DNA from: Bacteroidetes bacterium GWB2_32_14
Lineage (GTDB): Bacteria; Bacteroidota; Bacteroidia; Bacteroidales; UBA12077
Assembly (NCBI GenBank): GCA_001768235.1
Contig: MENK01000014.1
Span: 128,977 to 192,976 of the forward strand
DNA: 64,000 nt
Reading direction: 5' to 3'
Shown here: positions 10,020-21,477 of the stretch, in pieces
How the letters are laid out: every line of letters starts with the position of its first letter
Position numbering within the stretch: position 1 is the first letter of the stretch
The notes under the pieces: model-generated
Database searches by the model: none
Told to the model about the DNA's origin: nothing
Seen by the model: the letters and a program-made list of their open reading frames with translations, nothing else
Program-made: the position numbers and the translations under genes

Positions 10020-12998
10020 ATGAAAAAAATAATTGTCCTTATCAGTTTAATAGCCGTATTCTGCTATTCGTGCCAAAACAATAATCCTGCAGATTATGTC
10101 GATCCATTTATTGGTACAGGTGGCCATGGGCATACTTATCCCGGAGCAACCATGCCTTTCGGAATGGTTCAGCTAAGTCCTGATACCCGGCTCGAAGGCT
10201 GGGATGGCTGTTCGGGTTATCATTATACAGATTCAATAATCTACGGTTTTTCACATACACATTTAAGTGGTACAGGCGTTCCCGACTATTGCGACATTTT
10301 ATTCATGCCTGCTACCGACAAATTTTATCTGAAGAATGGGTACAACGATACTATTGAAAAAGGCTACAGTTCTCGATTCAGCAAAAAAACAGAATATGCA
10401 AAACCCGGGTTTTATAAAGTAAAACTCGACGATTATGGCATTTTTGTTGAACTTACGGCCAGCAATCGTGTTGGGTTTCACAAATATATTTTCCCAGGAA
10501 GTAAAAATGCCTTTGTAACTATCGATCTTACACATAGAGACGAGGTTCTGGAATCATCATTAAAACAAATTAATGAATACGAGATAGAAGGTATGCGCCG
10601 TTCACGTTCATGGGCAAAAGATCAACATGTTTATTTTGTTGCTCGTTTCAGCCAACCCATTAAATCCCTGAATCTTGCTGTTAATGATATTATTAAATCC
10701 GACCTACAGGAAGCATCAGGCAAAAACATTAAAGCAGGAATTGATTTTGGACAAATCAGAAAAAAAGAACTTTTAATAAAAGTGGGGATTTCAGCAGTAA
10801 GCTGCGAAGGAGCCAGAAAAAACCTGGAATCAGAAATTCCTGATTGGGACTTCGAAACAATAAAAAAATCTGCTTACGATACATGGAATAAGGAGTTGAG
10901 TAAAATCAATATAAAATCTGATAAAAAAAATAAAACGATATTTTATACGGCACTCTATCACTCGATGGTAGTCCCCAACCTGTTCATGGATATTGATGGG
11001 CAATATCGCGGAATGGATTTGCAGGTTCATAAAGCAGAAGATTTTACCAATTACACTGTTTTCTCTTTGTGGGATACTTACAGGGCAACACATCCACTAT
11101 ACACTATTATTGACCAAACCAGAACAAATGATTTTATCAGGACTTTTATAAATCAGTATAAAAATGGTGGCAGAATACCAATTTGGGAACTTGCAGGCAA
11201 TTACACAGGTTGTATGATTGGATATCACTCTATTCCTGTTATTGCCGACGCTTATTTAAAAGGAATAAGGAATTACGACACCGAACTGGCTTTTGAAGCA
11301 ATGAAACATAGTGCAATGCTCGATTGGCTTGGATTGGAAAGCTATAAAAAATACGGGTTTATACCTGCCGATAAGGAATCTGAATCGGTTTCTAAAACTC
11401 TCGAATATGCTTACGATGATTGGTGTATAGCACAAATGGCAAAAACCATGGGCAAAGAAACCGATTATTCCAATTTCTTAAAACGGGCACAGTCGTTTAA
11501 AAACCTGTATGACCCATCGACAGGATTTATGCGTGCCAAACTTTTTGGAGCATGGAAATACCCGTTCGATCCTACAGAAGTTGATTTTAATTACACCGAA
11601 GCCAATTCGTGGCAATATTCATTTTATGTTCCACAGGATGTCTCCGGATTAATAGATTTAATGGGTGGAAAAGAAAAGTTTTCAATAAAGCTTGATGAGC
11701 TTTTCTCAACAAGCAACCAAACATCAGGACGCCACCAGGTTGATATTACGGGATTAATTGGACAATACGCACATGGCAACGAACCAAGCCATCATATGGC
11801 CTATTTATACAACTATGTTAATCAACCCTGGAAAACCCAGGAAATGGTCCGCAAAATAATGAATGAGATGTATTCAACAAATCCTGAAGGACTTATAGGA
11901 AATGAAGATTGTGGGCAGATGTCAGCATGGTATGTATTAAGCTCAATGGGTTTTTATCCTGTTACCCCGGCATCTGGTATTTATGTAATTGGAAGCCCGG
12001 TTTTAAAAGAAGCCCGAATAAATCTTGAAAACCTGCCTGACGGTTTAACTGCCGGAGGAAGTCGGGCAGGCGGAAAATCATTTTTGATAAAAGCTGAGAA
12101 TATCTCTGATAAAAATATTTACATCCAGTCTGCAACATTGAATGGAGAAGCATATACAAAATCCTATTTAAAGCACGAAACCATTATGAATGGCGGTGAA
12201 TTGGTTTTTGTCATGGGAGATAAACCCAATATATGGGGTTCAAGTAATGATGATATTCCTGTTTCATCAATATCTGAACAACGAATAATGCCAGTACCTT
12301 TCACGAATGCTAAATCGAGAAGTTTTAACAAGAGTACCAACATAGAATTTTACTCGAATGTGCCTGATGCAAAAATATTTTACACCTTAAACGGGGAAAC
12401 CCCGACAACTCAATCCATTTTATATACATCACCCATTTTTATTGACAAAACAACAACCATCAATTATTTTGCCATTGCTAATGAAAGGCCTGCCAGTAAT
12501 GTTGTTGAACTTAATATGGTTAAATTCCCCGAAGGCAGAAGTATAATACTTAAAAACAGGCCGCATCGTCAATATACTGGTAATTCAGATTCCACATTAA
12601 TCGACGGGATTTATGGAAATATTGACTTCCGGCTGGGTTCATGGCATGGATACAATGGTGTTGATTTAGATGCTGTAGTTGACCTGGGTAAACCAACTTG
12701 GATTTCATACCTGTCAGTTAACTTTTTACAAGATGTGAACTCATGGATATTTATGCCTGCCTATGTTGAATATTATTCATCTGAAGATGGAGAAAACTTT
12801 AAGCTAATCGGAAAAGTTGATAATACTATTGATGAAAATAATTGGGAAGTAATTATTAAAGACTTTACTTTAAAAATATATCCTTTAAAAACAAGGTATA
12901 TTAAAGTTGTTGGAAAAAGTAACATTATGTGTCCCGAATGGCATAAAGGACGTGGCAACGAATTGTTTATATTTACAGATGAAATAACTATAAAATAA
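10020..12998 (+). CDS. GH92 alpha-1,2-mannosidase with C-terminal chitobiase-like and F5/8 (discoidin) domains
   Basis: VDPFIGTGGHGHTYPGATMPFGMVQLSPDT and HMAYLYNYVNQPWKTQ / GNEDCGQMSAWYVLSSMGFYPV are GH92 signatures; lipobox YSCQ. Confidence 0.95.
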   Translation: MKKIIVLISLIAVFCYSCQNNNPADYVDPFIGTGGHGHTYPGATMPFGMVQLSPDTRLEGWDGCSGYHYTDSIIYGFSHTHLSGTGVPDYCDILFMPATDKFYLKNGYNDTIEKGYSSRFSKKTEYAKPGFYKVKLDDYGIFVELTASNRVGFHKYIFPGSKNAFVTIDLTHRDEVLESSLKQINEYEIEGMRRSRSWAKDQHVYFVARFSQPIKSLNLAVNDIIKSDLQEASGKNIKAGIDFGQIRKKELLIKVGISAVSCEGARKNLESEIPDWDFETIKKSAYDTWNKELSKINIKSDKKNKTIFYTALYHSMVVPNLFMDIDGQYRGMDLQVHKAEDFTNYTVFSLWDTYRATHPLYTIIDQTRTNDFIRTFINQYKNGGRIPIWELAGNYTGCMIGYHSIPVIADAYLKGIRNYDTELAFEAMKHSAMLDWLGLESYKKYGFIPADKESESVSKTLEYAYDDWCIAQMAKTMGKETDYSNFLKRAQSFKNLYDPSTGFMRAKLFGAWKYPFDPTEVDFNYTEANSWQYSFYVPQDVSGLIDLMGGKEKFSIKLDELFSTSNQTSGRHQVDITGLIGQYAHGNEPSHHMAYLYNYVNQPWKTQEMVRKIMNEMYSTNPEGLIGNEDCGQMSAWYVLSSMGFYPVTPASGIYVIGSPVLKEARINLENLPDGLTAGGSRAGGKSFLIKAENISDKNIYIQSATLNGEAYTKSYLKHETIMNGGELVFVMGDKPNIWGSSNDDIPVSSISEQRIMPVPFTNAKSRSFNKSTNIEFYSNVPDAKIFYTLNGETPTTQSILYTSPIFIDKTTTINYFAIANERPASNVVELNMVKFPEGRSIILKNRPHRQYTGNSDSTLIDGIYGNIDFRLGSWHGYNGVDLDAVVDLGKPTWISYLSVNFLQDVNSWIFMPAYVEYYSSEDGENFKLIGKVDNTIDENNWEVIIKDFTLKIYPLKTRYIKVVGKSNIMCPEWHKGRGNELFIFTDEITIK

Positions 12999-13004
12999 TC
13001 TAAA

Positions 13005-14465
13005 ATGACTGATCAGAAACCAGCCTTGCCGGCAGGCAGGAAAAATTACACCAGTGCACTTATTGTGCTTACCAGTTTATTTTTTATGTGGGGATTTATT
13101 ACCTGCATGAACGATATTTTAATTCCCTTTTTCAGAAAGATGTTCGAACTCGACCGCTTTCAATCCATGATGGTTCAGTTTGCATTTTTTACCGCTTACT
13201 TCGTGGGTTCGCTCATTTATTTTATTGTTTCGGCCCGCAAAGGCGACCCTATATCAAGAATTGGGTATAAAAATGGGATTATCTGGGGATTAGTTATTTC
13301 AGCTTTTGCCTGTTTGTTATTTTATCCGGCAGCAGAACTCCAGATTTTCGGGTTATTCCTTGGTGCATTGTTTATTCTTGCACTCGGGTTTACACTGTTA
13401 CAAATTGCAGCTAATCCGTATGTTGCCTTATTAGGGCCTCCAGAAACCGCATCAAGCAGGTTAAACCTGTCGCAGGCATTTAACTCGCTTGGAACAACCA
13501 TAGCTCCTATTATTGGCGGGTATCTTGTATTCCACTATTTTGCAAAAATGGGAACACCTTTGATTAACCAGAACGGAATTCCTGTTTTAACCGATAGTGG
13601 TGAGCCTTTATCTGCATTAGGAGTTCAATTACCCTATTTGATTTTTGCGGGGGTTTTCCTGTCATTGGCTGTATTGTTCAGATTTACTCATCTTCCACGT
13701 TTTACCAGCTCATCAAATATAGAAAAAGGTGCAGGCGCATTAGGACACAGGCACTTGGTTTTGGGCATGATTGCTATTTTCATGTATGTTGGAGCCGAGG
13801 TTAGCATTGGCAGCTCATTTATTAACTATGCAGGTGAATTATTGGCTTATCCCGAAATGGAAGCTAAGAATTTTCTTGCTTTTTATTGGGGTGGCGCTAT
13901 GATTGGCAGGTTTTTGGGAGCTATTTCATTAAGCGATATCCAGAAAATAAAAAAATACCTGCTTATGCTGGCCACATCTATACTTACATTCTTTTTAATC
14001 TACGGTGTTATTTATTTAGAGAGTGGTTCTCAATTTGAATTTAGCAGAATAACACCTTTTCTTATTTTCTTAGCATTAAACTACATCGGCTTTATAATAG
14101 GGAAATCATTGCCCGGCAGAACTCTGGCAATATTTGCATTCATTGTTATCGGATTGCTGGCAACAACATTGGTGAGTGATGGAGCTGTTGCATTATGGAC
14201 AATTATTGGTATCGGCTTATTTAATTCTATCATGTGGTCGAATATTTTTACATTAGCCATAAAAGATTTGGAAAAAAATACTGCTCAGGGCTCATCCTTA
14301 CTGGTTATGATGATTTTAGGCGGAGCCATTATTCCTGTTTTACAGGGAGCAGTTGCCGATGCATTGAACGGGTACCATTTATCTTACTTTGTACCGATTT
14401 TCTGCTACATTTACCTGATGTATTATGGCTGGAAAGGATATATACCAAGGAAAACTTTGCAATAA
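13005..14465 (+). CDS. MFS sugar transporter, glucose/galactose (FucP-type)
   Basis: About 12 TM segments, FFMWGFITCMNDILIPFFRKMFELD motif. Confidence 0.88.
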   Translation: MTDQKPALPAGRKNYTSALIVLTSLFFMWGFITCMNDILIPFFRKMFELDRFQSMMVQFAFFTAYFVGSLIYFIVSARKGDPISRIGYKNGIIWGLVISAFACLLFYPAAELQIFGLFLGALFILALGFTLLQIAANPYVALLGPPETASSRLNLSQAFNSLGTTIAPIIGGYLVFHYFAKMGTPLINQNGIPVLTDSGEPLSALGVQLPYLIFAGVFLSLAVLFRFTHLPRFTSSSNIEKGAGALGHRHLVLGMIAIFMYVGAEVSIGSSFINYAGELLAYPEMEAKNFLAFYWGGAMIGRFLGAISLSDIQKIKKYLLMLATSILTFFLIYGVIYLESGSQFEFSRITPFLIFLALNYIGFIIGKSLPGRTLAIFAFIVIGLLATTLVSDGAVALWTIIGIGLFNSIMWSNIFTLAIKDLEKNTAQGSSLLVMMILGGAIIPVLQGAVADALNGYHLSYFVPIFCYIYLMYYGWKGYIPRKTLQ

Positions 14466-14508
14466 GTTGTTTTTTTCGCAATTTTAAAGTCGTATAAATC
14501 AAAACACC

Positions 14509-15474
14509 ATGCAACGATTAGCAATAGGAATAGATATAGGTGGGACAAACGTTTCGTACGGATTAGTAACCGAAGATGGTTTGGTAAAACTTAAAGAATC
14601 GTTCCCCATAAAAGATTTTGAACAAGTAACTGATTTCGTGGATTATTTATCTGCCCGAATAAATCATTCTTTAAAAGGATTAAGTAAAACCGATTTTAAG
14701 CTTATCGGCGTTGGGATTGGTGCTCCCAATGGTAATTATTACAAAGGAACCATCGAGTTTGCTCCAAATTTGAGATGGAAAGGTATTATTCCACTGGCCG
14801 ATTTATTGAGAGAAAAAATTTGTGTTCCCACCTATTTAACTAACGATGCCAATGCAGCTGCAATGGGAGAGAAAATCTACGGCGGTGCAAAAAACATGAA
14901 TGATTTCTTTATGGTAACTCTTGGAACCGGTTTAGGTAGTGGTTTTTTTGCAAACGGTCAGCTTATATTAGGGCACGATGGCTTTGCCGGCGAACTTGGC
15001 CATGCTATTGTTGACCCCAATGGGCGTTTATGCGGTTGTGGAAGAAAAGGCTGCCTCGAAACTTACGCTTCGGCAACCGGAATAGTAAAAACTGTAAGAG
15101 AATCACTTGAAAGCACAGACGAACCAAGTGTATTAAGGAAATTTAACATCGATGAAATTACATCAGAAAAAATATATAAAGCAGCTCTCGAAAATGATCC
15201 AATTGCACTAAGAGCATTTGATTTTACAGCAAAAATGTTAGGATTAATGCTTGCAAATACTGTTGCCATAACAAGCCCTGAAGCAATTTTCTTATTCGGC
15301 GGATTGGCCAATGCAGGAGATCTTATTTTTAAACCAACAAAAACCTACATGGAAGATTACCTGCTTGTAATTTATAAAAACAAAGTAGAAATAAAACCAT
15401 CCTCATTGCCCGAAAACGATGCTGCTATTCTCGGCGCTGCTGCTTTGGTTTGGAATGAAAAAATTGGAGATTAG
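14509..15474 (+). CDS. ROK family sugar kinase (glucokinase-like)
   Basis: IGIDIGGTNVSYGLV; ROK zinc motif CGCGRKGCLETYAS. Confidence 0.92.
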   Translation: MQRLAIGIDIGGTNVSYGLVTEDGLVKLKESFPIKDFEQVTDFVDYLSARINHSLKGLSKTDFKLIGVGIGAPNGNYYKGTIEFAPNLRWKGIIPLADLLREKICVPTYLTNDANAAAMGEKIYGGAKNMNDFFMVTLGTGLGSGFFANGQLILGHDGFAGELGHAIVDPNGRLCGCGRKGCLETYASATGIVKTVRESLESTDEPSVLRKFNIDEITSEKIYKAALENDPIALRAFDFTAKMLGLMLANTVAITSPEAIFLFGGLANAGDLIFKPTKTYMEDYLLVIYKNKVEIKPSSLPENDAAILGAAALVWNEKIGD

Positions 15475-15482
15475 AGAAAAAA

Positions 15483-15512
15483 CAAAAAACCGATGATTAC
15501 TCATCGGTTTTT
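15483..15512. terminator. Bidirectional hairpin between ROK kinase and tRNA genes
   Basis: AAAAAACCGATGA-TTAC-TCATCGGTTTTTT. Confidence 0.8.
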
Positions 15513-15514
15513 TG

Positions 15515-15599
15515 TACCCGGGGCGGGACTTGAACCCGCACAGCCATAATGGCCACAGGATTTTAAGTCCTGCGTGTCTACCAATTCCACCACCTGGGC
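15515..15599 (-). tRNA. tRNA-Leu (TAA)
   Basis: GCCCAGGTGGTGGAATTGGTAGACACGCAGGACTTAAAATCCTGTGG...GGGTTCAAGTCCCGCCCCGGGT; long variable arm. Confidence 0.93.
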
Positions 15600-15615
15600 A
15601 TTAGTAATAAAAAAG

Positions 15616-15688
<73 letters not shown>

Positions 15689-15771
15689 ATTTTGCGACTG
15701 CAAATATATCTAAAATTTTTGTTTCGCAAAAAATAATATTCAAAAAATGTTCTTATTTTTTTTGATTTTTA

Positions 15772-18399
15772 CTACAATCCTATATGTCGCTTAATATCAT
15801 TCAGTTTATTCAGGGCTTCAACCGGAGTGAGATTATTTATATCCAGTTTCTTAATTTCATCCCGAATTTGTTTGAGTACCGGATCGTCTAACTGGAAAAT
15901 CGTTGTCTGGTATCCTTCGCGATGTTGAGCAATTTCACCTACAGGTTTTGCTAAAGAATCTTTCTGTCCTGATTTCTCGAGATCTTTTAAAATTTCGTTC
16001 GCCCTGTTTACAACGCTTTTTGGCATACCGGCCATTTGTGCCACATGAATACCAAAACTGTGTTCGCTCCCGCCCCTTTTCAATTTCCGAAGAAATATCA
16101 CTTTATTATCGAGCTCTTTAATCGACACATTATAATTTTTAATTCGGACAAATGATTTCTCCATTTCATTTAATTCGTGGTAATGGGTTGCAAAAAGGGT
16201 TTTTGCTTTTGCAGTAGGATGTTCATGTATGTATTCAGCCATAGCCCAGGCAATGGAAATGCCATCGTATGTACTTGTTCCACGACCAATCTCATCCAAT
16301 AAAATCAGGCTTCGATGTGATAAATTATTCAGGATGCTTGCAGCTTCGTGCATCTCTACCATAAAGGTTGATTCGCCCAACGATATATTATCTGAAGCAC
16401 CAACACGGGTAAAAATTTTATCAACCAGGCCTATTTTAGCAGAAGCTGCCGGTACATAACTCCCAATCTGAGCAAGTAGCACAATTAAAGCCGTTTGACG
16501 TAACAATGCCGATTTCCCTGACATATTCGGTCCGGTAATCATAATGATTTGTTGCTGGTCGTTATCGAGTAAAATATCGTTGGAAATATACGGTTCATCA
16601 ATGGGCAGCATCTTTTCAATAACCGGGTGCCTGCCATCCCTGATATTAATAATATCGGTATTATTAATCTCGGGGCGAAAATAATTATTTGCTTCTGCAA
16701 CAACTGCAAAAGATAACAGACAGTCGAGTTTTGCAATTAGCGATGCATTTAACTGGATTGCAGGAATATAATCAGAGAGACTTGCAACAAGATCCAAGAA
16801 CAGCTGATTTTCGAGCTCAAGAGCTTTTTCTTCAGCACCCAGAATCTTTGTTTCGTATTCTTTAAGCTCTTCGGTAATGTATCTTTCGGCACTTACCAGG
16901 GTTTGTTTTCGAATCCATTCAGCGGGTACCTTGTCCTTATGCGTATTTCGTACTTCAATATAATAACCGAATACATTATTAAAACTTATTTTTAACGAGG
17001 CAATTCCTGTTCGCTCAATCTCTCGTTGCTGAATCTGGGCAAGGTAATCTTTACCTGAATATGCAAGCTTTCGGTACTCATCAAGTTCTGCTGATATTCC
17101 GTTTGCCATAAAATTCCCTTTGCTAAGCAATACCGAAGGATCAGGAAGAAGTTCTTTTTCAATTCTGTCGCGAATAGCAAAACAAGGATTTAACTGATCG
17201 CCAATTTTTGTTAGCGCGGCATCTCCCGACTCAAGGCATGCTTGTTTTATAGGTTGAATAGCTGTTAAGGCTATTTTGAGCTGAACCACTTCACGAGGAT
17301 TTACCCTTCCTGTAGCTACCTTAGAAATAATTCGCTCCAAATCACCAATATTTTTAACATGTTCTGAAAGCAAATCCCTGAAATCATTATTTTTAATAAG
17401 GTGTTCAACCACATCATGCCGTTCCTTAATTGGTTTTTCTTCTTTCAGCGGAAGTGCTACCCAGCGTTTAAGCATCCTTGCTCCCATTGGAGATAGGGTA
17501 CGATCGATAACATCAATTAAGGTTTTTGCTCCCTCGTTTATAGAATAAAACAATTCAAGATTACGAATAGTAAATTTATCGAGCCACACGTAATGTTCTT
17601 CTTCTATTCTCGAAAGCGATGATATGTGTTGTGTTTTATCGTGATGTGTTAATTCGAGATATTGCAAAATGGCTCCTGCAGCAATAATACCATATTGTAA
17701 ATTATGAACGCCAAATCCTTTTAATGAGGCTGTTTGAAATTTTTTAAGTAGTTTTTCTGTAGTATTTTCTTCGGTAAATACCCAGTCGTCGAGTTTATAG
17801 AGATAAAACTTTTCTCCAAAAAGTTCTTTAAATTGCTGTTGCTTGCTTCTTTCGCACAGTACTTCTTTGGGGCGAAAGCTATTTAACAATTTGTCGATAT
17901 ACTCGAAGCTACCCTCGGCAGTAAAAAACTCGCCGGTAGAAATATCAAGAAAAGATACTCCTGCAATATTTTTTTCGAGATGTACCGATGCCAGGAAATT
18001 ATTTTCACGATGTTCAAGCACATTATCATTAAGCGAAACACCCGGGGTTACGAGTTCTGTAACGCCTCGTTTGACAATGTTTTTTGTTTTTTTGGGGTCT
18101 TCGAGTTGTTCGCAAATAGCTACACGCTGCCCGGCTCTTACTAACTTAGGTAAATACGTGTCGATAGCATGATAAGGAACTCCGGCAAGTTCTACAAACG
18201 AAGCCGAACCATTTGCCCTTCGGGTTAATGTAATTCCAAGTATCTCAGATGCTTTTATTGCGTCTTCACCAAAAGTTTCGTAAAAATCTCCAACCCGGAA
18301 CAACAAAATGGCATCAGGATGTTTCCTCTTGATCTCATAATATTGTTTCATTAATGGTGTTTCGGCGTATTTCTGTTCTACTGTAGGTTCCTGCATCAT
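15772..18399 (-). CDS. mutS: DNA mismatch repair protein MutS
   Basis: [31 protein letters not shown], Walker [29 protein letters not shown]. Confidence 0.97.
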   Translation of the reverse strand: MMQEPTVEQKYAETPLMKQYYEIKRKHPDAILLFRVGDFYETFGEDAIKASEILGITLTRRANGSASFVELAGVPYHAIDTYLPKLVRAGQRVAICEQLEDPKKTKNIVKRGVTELVTPGVSLNDNVLEHRENNFLASVHLEKNIAGVSFLDISTGEFFTAEGSFEYIDKLLNSFRPKEVLCERSKQQQFKELFGEKFYLYKLDDWVFTEENTTEKLLKKFQTASLKGFGVHNLQYGIIAAGAILQYLELTHHDKTQHISSLSRIEEEHYVWLDKFTIRNLELFYSINEGAKTLIDVIDRTLSPMGARMLKRWVALPLKEEKPIKERHDVVEHLIKNNDFRDLLSEHVKNIGDLERIISKVATGRVNPREVVQLKIALTAIQPIKQACLESGDAALTKIGDQLNPCFAIRDRIEKELLPDPSVLLSKGNFMANGISAELDEYRKLAYSGKDYLAQIQQREIERTGIASLKISFNNVFGYYIEVRNTHKDKVPAEWIRKQTLVSAERYITEELKEYETKILGAEEKALELENQLFLDLVASLSDYIPAIQLNASLIAKLDCLLSFAVVAEANNYFRPEINNTDIINIRDGRHPVIEKMLPIDEPYISNDILLDNDQQQIIMITGPNMSGKSALLRQTALIVLLAQIGSYVPAASAKIGLVDKIFTRVGASDNISLGESTFMVEMHEAASILNNLSHRSLILLDEIGRGTSTYDGISIAWAMAEYIHEHPTAKAKTLFATHYHELNEMEKSFVRIKNYNVSIKELDNKVIFLRKLKRGGSEHSFGIHVAQMAGMPKSVVNRANEILKDLEKSGQKDSLAKPVGEIAQHREGYQTTIFQLDDPVLKQIRDEIKKLDINNLTPVEALNKLNDIKRHIGL

Positions 18400-18570
18400 T
18401 ATTCAATTTCTCAATATCAACAAAAATAGAATTAATCCATCATTAATTAAAATGAATACGTTTTGTTTTTTTAACAAGCGAATAAATATTTTAAAAGTAT
18501 GCTAAAAACCATTTTTCTTGGAAAAAAATAATTATACATTAGCGCATCGAAATAAATTAAACTTATTGAT

Positions 18571-19908
18571 ATGAAAAAGATATTAATTCTGGGAGCAGGA
18601 TTATCCTCATCAAGCATGATAAAGTACATGCTGGATCATTCTGAACAATACAACTGGAAAGTACGAGTTGGAGACATGTCGTTAGAAGTTGCAAAACGAA
18701 AAATTGCAAATCACAAAAACGGGGAAGCATTTGAATTTGATATATTTAACGAAAAGCAACGTCACGAAGAAATTCAAAAAGCAGATGTTGTTATTTCCAT
18801 GTTACCTGCACGATTTCATTACCTTGCAGCTGAAAAATGTGTTGAGTTCGGCAAACACATGGTAACTGCATCGTATGTATCGAAAGAGATAAAAGCAATG
18901 CACGACCAGGCTCTTGCTAAGAATATCTTGTTATTAAACGAAATTGGTGTTGACCCGGGAATTGACCACATGTCGGCCATGAAAGTGATTGATGAGATAA
19001 AAGCAAAAGGAGGCGAATTGATTTCATTTAAATCGAGCACAGGGGGTTTGGTTGCCCCGGAATATGACAACAACCCCTGGAACTACAAATTCACATGGAA
19101 CCCAAGAAACGTGGTTGTTGCCGGTCAATCGGTTGCTCAATACATTGACCATGGCCAGCTTAAATTTATTCCTTATCATAAATTATTCACCCGTTCAGAA
19201 AAAATGTCGGTATTGGATTTAGGTGATTTTGAAATGTACCCAAACCGCGATTCATTGAGCTACCGTGAAGTTTATGATTTACAAAACATTCAAACACTTT
19301 TAAGAGGAACATTACGTCGCCCCGGGTATTGTGCCGGCTGGAATGTATTTGTTCAACTTGGGGCAACAGACGATACCTATGTTGTTGAGAACTCAGAGAA
19401 CATGACTTACAGAGATTTTACCAACAGTTTCCTTCCATTTGACGAGAAAGATACTGTTGAGCAAAAGCTGGCCAAATATGTGGGTATCGATTTAAAATCA
19501 GAAACCATGAAACGACTCGAATGGTTAGGAATTTTTGAAAAACGTAAAATTGGTTTACCAAATGCCACTCCGGCACAGATTTTACAGAAATTGCTCGAAG
19601 AAAAATGGGCTCTTGGCCCTGAAGATAAGGATTTAATCGTAATGCAACATGAGTTTATTTTTAAACTAAAAGGAAAAACAAAACGAATAACATCATCTTT
19701 GATTGTCAGAGGACAGGATACTGTTCATACAGCCATGTCTATAACTGTTGGTATTCCGGTTGCTATTGCTACAAAACTTTTACTTACCGGAGTAATTACT
19801 AAACGGGGAGTTGTTATTCCTATTATGAAAGATGTTTATTTACCGGTTCTGAATGAATTAAAAGAATACGGGATTGACTTTATTGAAGAAGAACAGGATT
19901 TGGATTAA
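18571..19908 (+). CDS. Saccharopine dehydrogenase family protein
   Basis: N-terminal Rossmann (ILILGAGLSSSSMIKYML) plus saccharopine-dehydrogenase C-terminal region (NEIGVDPGIDHMSAMKVID). Confidence 0.9.
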   Translation: MKKILILGAGLSSSSMIKYMLDHSEQYNWKVRVGDMSLEVAKRKIANHKNGEAFEFDIFNEKQRHEEIQKADVVISMLPARFHYLAAEKCVEFGKHMVTASYVSKEIKAMHDQALAKNILLLNEIGVDPGIDHMSAMKVIDEIKAKGGELISFKSSTGGLVAPEYDNNPWNYKFTWNPRNVVVAGQSVAQYIDHGQLKFIPYHKLFTRSEKMSVLDLGDFEMYPNRDSLSYREVYDLQNIQTLLRGTLRRPGYCAGWNVFVQLGATDDTYVVENSENMTYRDFTNSFLPFDEKDTVEQKLAKYVGIDLKSETMKRLEWLGIFEKRKIGLPNATPAQILQKLLEEKWALGPEDKDLIVMQHEFIFKLKGKTKRITSSLIVRGQDTVHTAMSITVGIPVAIATKLLLTGVITKRGVVIPIMKDVYLPVLNELKEYGIDFIEEEQDLD

Positions 19909-19926
19909 TACAACCGTTATAATTTC

Positions 19927-19967
19927 AAAACCGCCAAAACACGAAGAATCCTGTTTTGGCGGTTTTT
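19927..19967. terminator. Rho-independent-like terminator
   Basis: AAAACCGCCAAAACA-loop-TGTTTTGGCGGTTTTTT after saccharopine dehydrogenase. Confidence 0.85.
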
Positions 19968-20034
19968 TATTTTGACAATAGAATATTGACAATAAAACGC
20001 GAATTAAACCCCAGCATTATATTTTGTTTCTGAA

Positions 20035-20529
20035 TTATTTTTGGGGAGTATAAGTATTCACGCCTGTAACCTCAAGCCATTTTGAATTTTGTTTTTCTAA
20101 AATAAATAAAGATGCGATTTCAGTACTATCAATTTTCTCATTTCCAAGAGAGTCTATATTTGAGTAAAAAACTCTCATATTCACCATATACCAAGCCATA
20201 GTAGCATCTTTCGAAATATGTATAATAGTTTCTTCAAGCTCATTAAATTCTGTATATTTAAACTTTTGATTAGAAAAAACCTTTTCAGAATCCTTTTTTA
20301 TATCTTCCTTAGAAAGATGTACAATTTTTCCTCCTATAGGATAAACGCAACTATCTGCATAGAGTGAACCCCATTTCTCTAAATCTTTTTCAATGTTTGC
20401 TTGCACTGCTTTTTCAATGTAATTTGTTATTTCTTCTTTTTCCTTATTTAAATCAACCTTTGATTGACAAGAAGAAAGAAATAATACAATTAAAAAAATT
20501 CCGGATAGTAACAATTTCATTTTTTTCAT
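20035..20529 (-). CDS. SnoaL/DUF4440-like lipoprotein
   Basis: Lipobox FLSSCQ; NTF2-like pattern (YIEKAVQANIEKDLEKWGSLYADSCVYPIGGKI). Confidence 0.6.
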   Translation of the reverse strand: MKKMKLLLSGIFLIVLFLSSCQSKVDLNKEKEEITNYIEKAVQANIEKDLEKWGSLYADSCVYPIGGKIVHLSKEDIKKDSEKVFSNQKFKYTEFNELEETIIHISKDATMAWYMVNMRVFYSNIDSLGNEKIDSTEIASLFILEKQNSKWLEVTGVNTYTPQK

Positions 20530-20656
20530 AATAGTTAGTTTTTAATTATTAAAAAAACAAATGCAAGTTACTCAATATCAACACAGAAGTCAATTTTCAG
20601 GATAAAAATCTTCGTAAAACAATAATTGCTGGTTACTCGGTTAAATAAATATAGTT

Positions 20657-21370
20657 TTATAAGAACAAATAAAAATCCCGTGTCAATTCTTTATAATTTT
20701 CCGAGTATTCGTGGCGGTTTCCTGACTCAATGATCAAATCCTGGTCAACAAACGTTTTTTTTGTTTTTTGAAATTCGAGTAATAAGCGTTTGGTTGCTGC
20801 TTTGGGTTTTGGCAACACATTTGTTTGTCGAACACAATACAATCCTTCTTCTGCGGCATAGGTAATAAATAAAACCCCTTCGATATAAGGAAGAATAATA
20901 CTCAAAGTACCCTTATCGGCAAGTAATTTTGACGCTCCTGAAAGAATATCATTTAATTCAAGTTCTTTATTATGCCTTGCTGTTGAACGTTGTTCACCGG
21001 GAGCATGTAATGAATTCTGGAAATACGGTGGATTGGAAACAATTAAATCGTATTTTTTACCTGTTTCATTTGCATAATCCTGAAACGATTGATTTATCAG
21101 GCTTATTCTGTTATTCCACGATGAATTTTTAAAATTTTCTTTGGCCTGCATACAGGCATCCGTATCTATTTCTATAGCATCAATAATTGCATTTGATCGC
21201 TGAGCTAACATAAGAGCAATTAACCCGGTTCCTGTTCCAATATCTAAAACCGTTGTTGCATCATCACATTTCGCCCATGCGCCAAGCAATACTCCATCGG
21301 TTCCCACTTTCATGGCACACTTATCCTGGTGAATCGTAAATTGTTTAAACTTAAAGTAGGTATTTGCCAT
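20657..21370 (-). CDS. trmN6: tRNA1(Val) (adenine(37)-N6)-methyltransferase-like
   Basis: FKFKQFTIHQDKCAMKVGTDGVLLGAWA, VLDIGTGTGLIALMLAQR, catalytic NPPY. Confidence 0.88.
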   Translation of the reverse strand: MANTYFKFKQFTIHQDKCAMKVGTDGVLLGAWAKCDDATTVLDIGTGTGLIALMLAQRSNAIIDAIEIDTDACMQAKENFKNSSWNNRISLINQSFQDYANETGKKYDLIVSNPPYFQNSLHAPGEQRSTARHNKELELNDILSGASKLLADKGTLSIILPYIEGVLFITYAAEEGLYCVRQTNVLPKPKAATKRLLLEFQKTKKTFVDQDLIIESGNRHEYSENYKELTRDFYLFL

Positions 21371-21386
21371 AATTTCCTTTATTATA

Positions 21387-21447
21387 GAACGCTGATGACG
21401 CGGATAAATATGATATATATGATTTTATATGCTTAATCAGCGTTATC
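21387..21447. repeat. Imperfect palindromic intergenic repeat, copy A
   Basis: GAACGCTGATGACGCGGATAAATATG...TTAATCAGCGTTATC; arms pair imperfectly; same family as 23018-23097. Confidence 0.6.
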
Positions 21448-21477
21448 CCTGCTTACAGCAGGCAAGTGTTTCCATTT

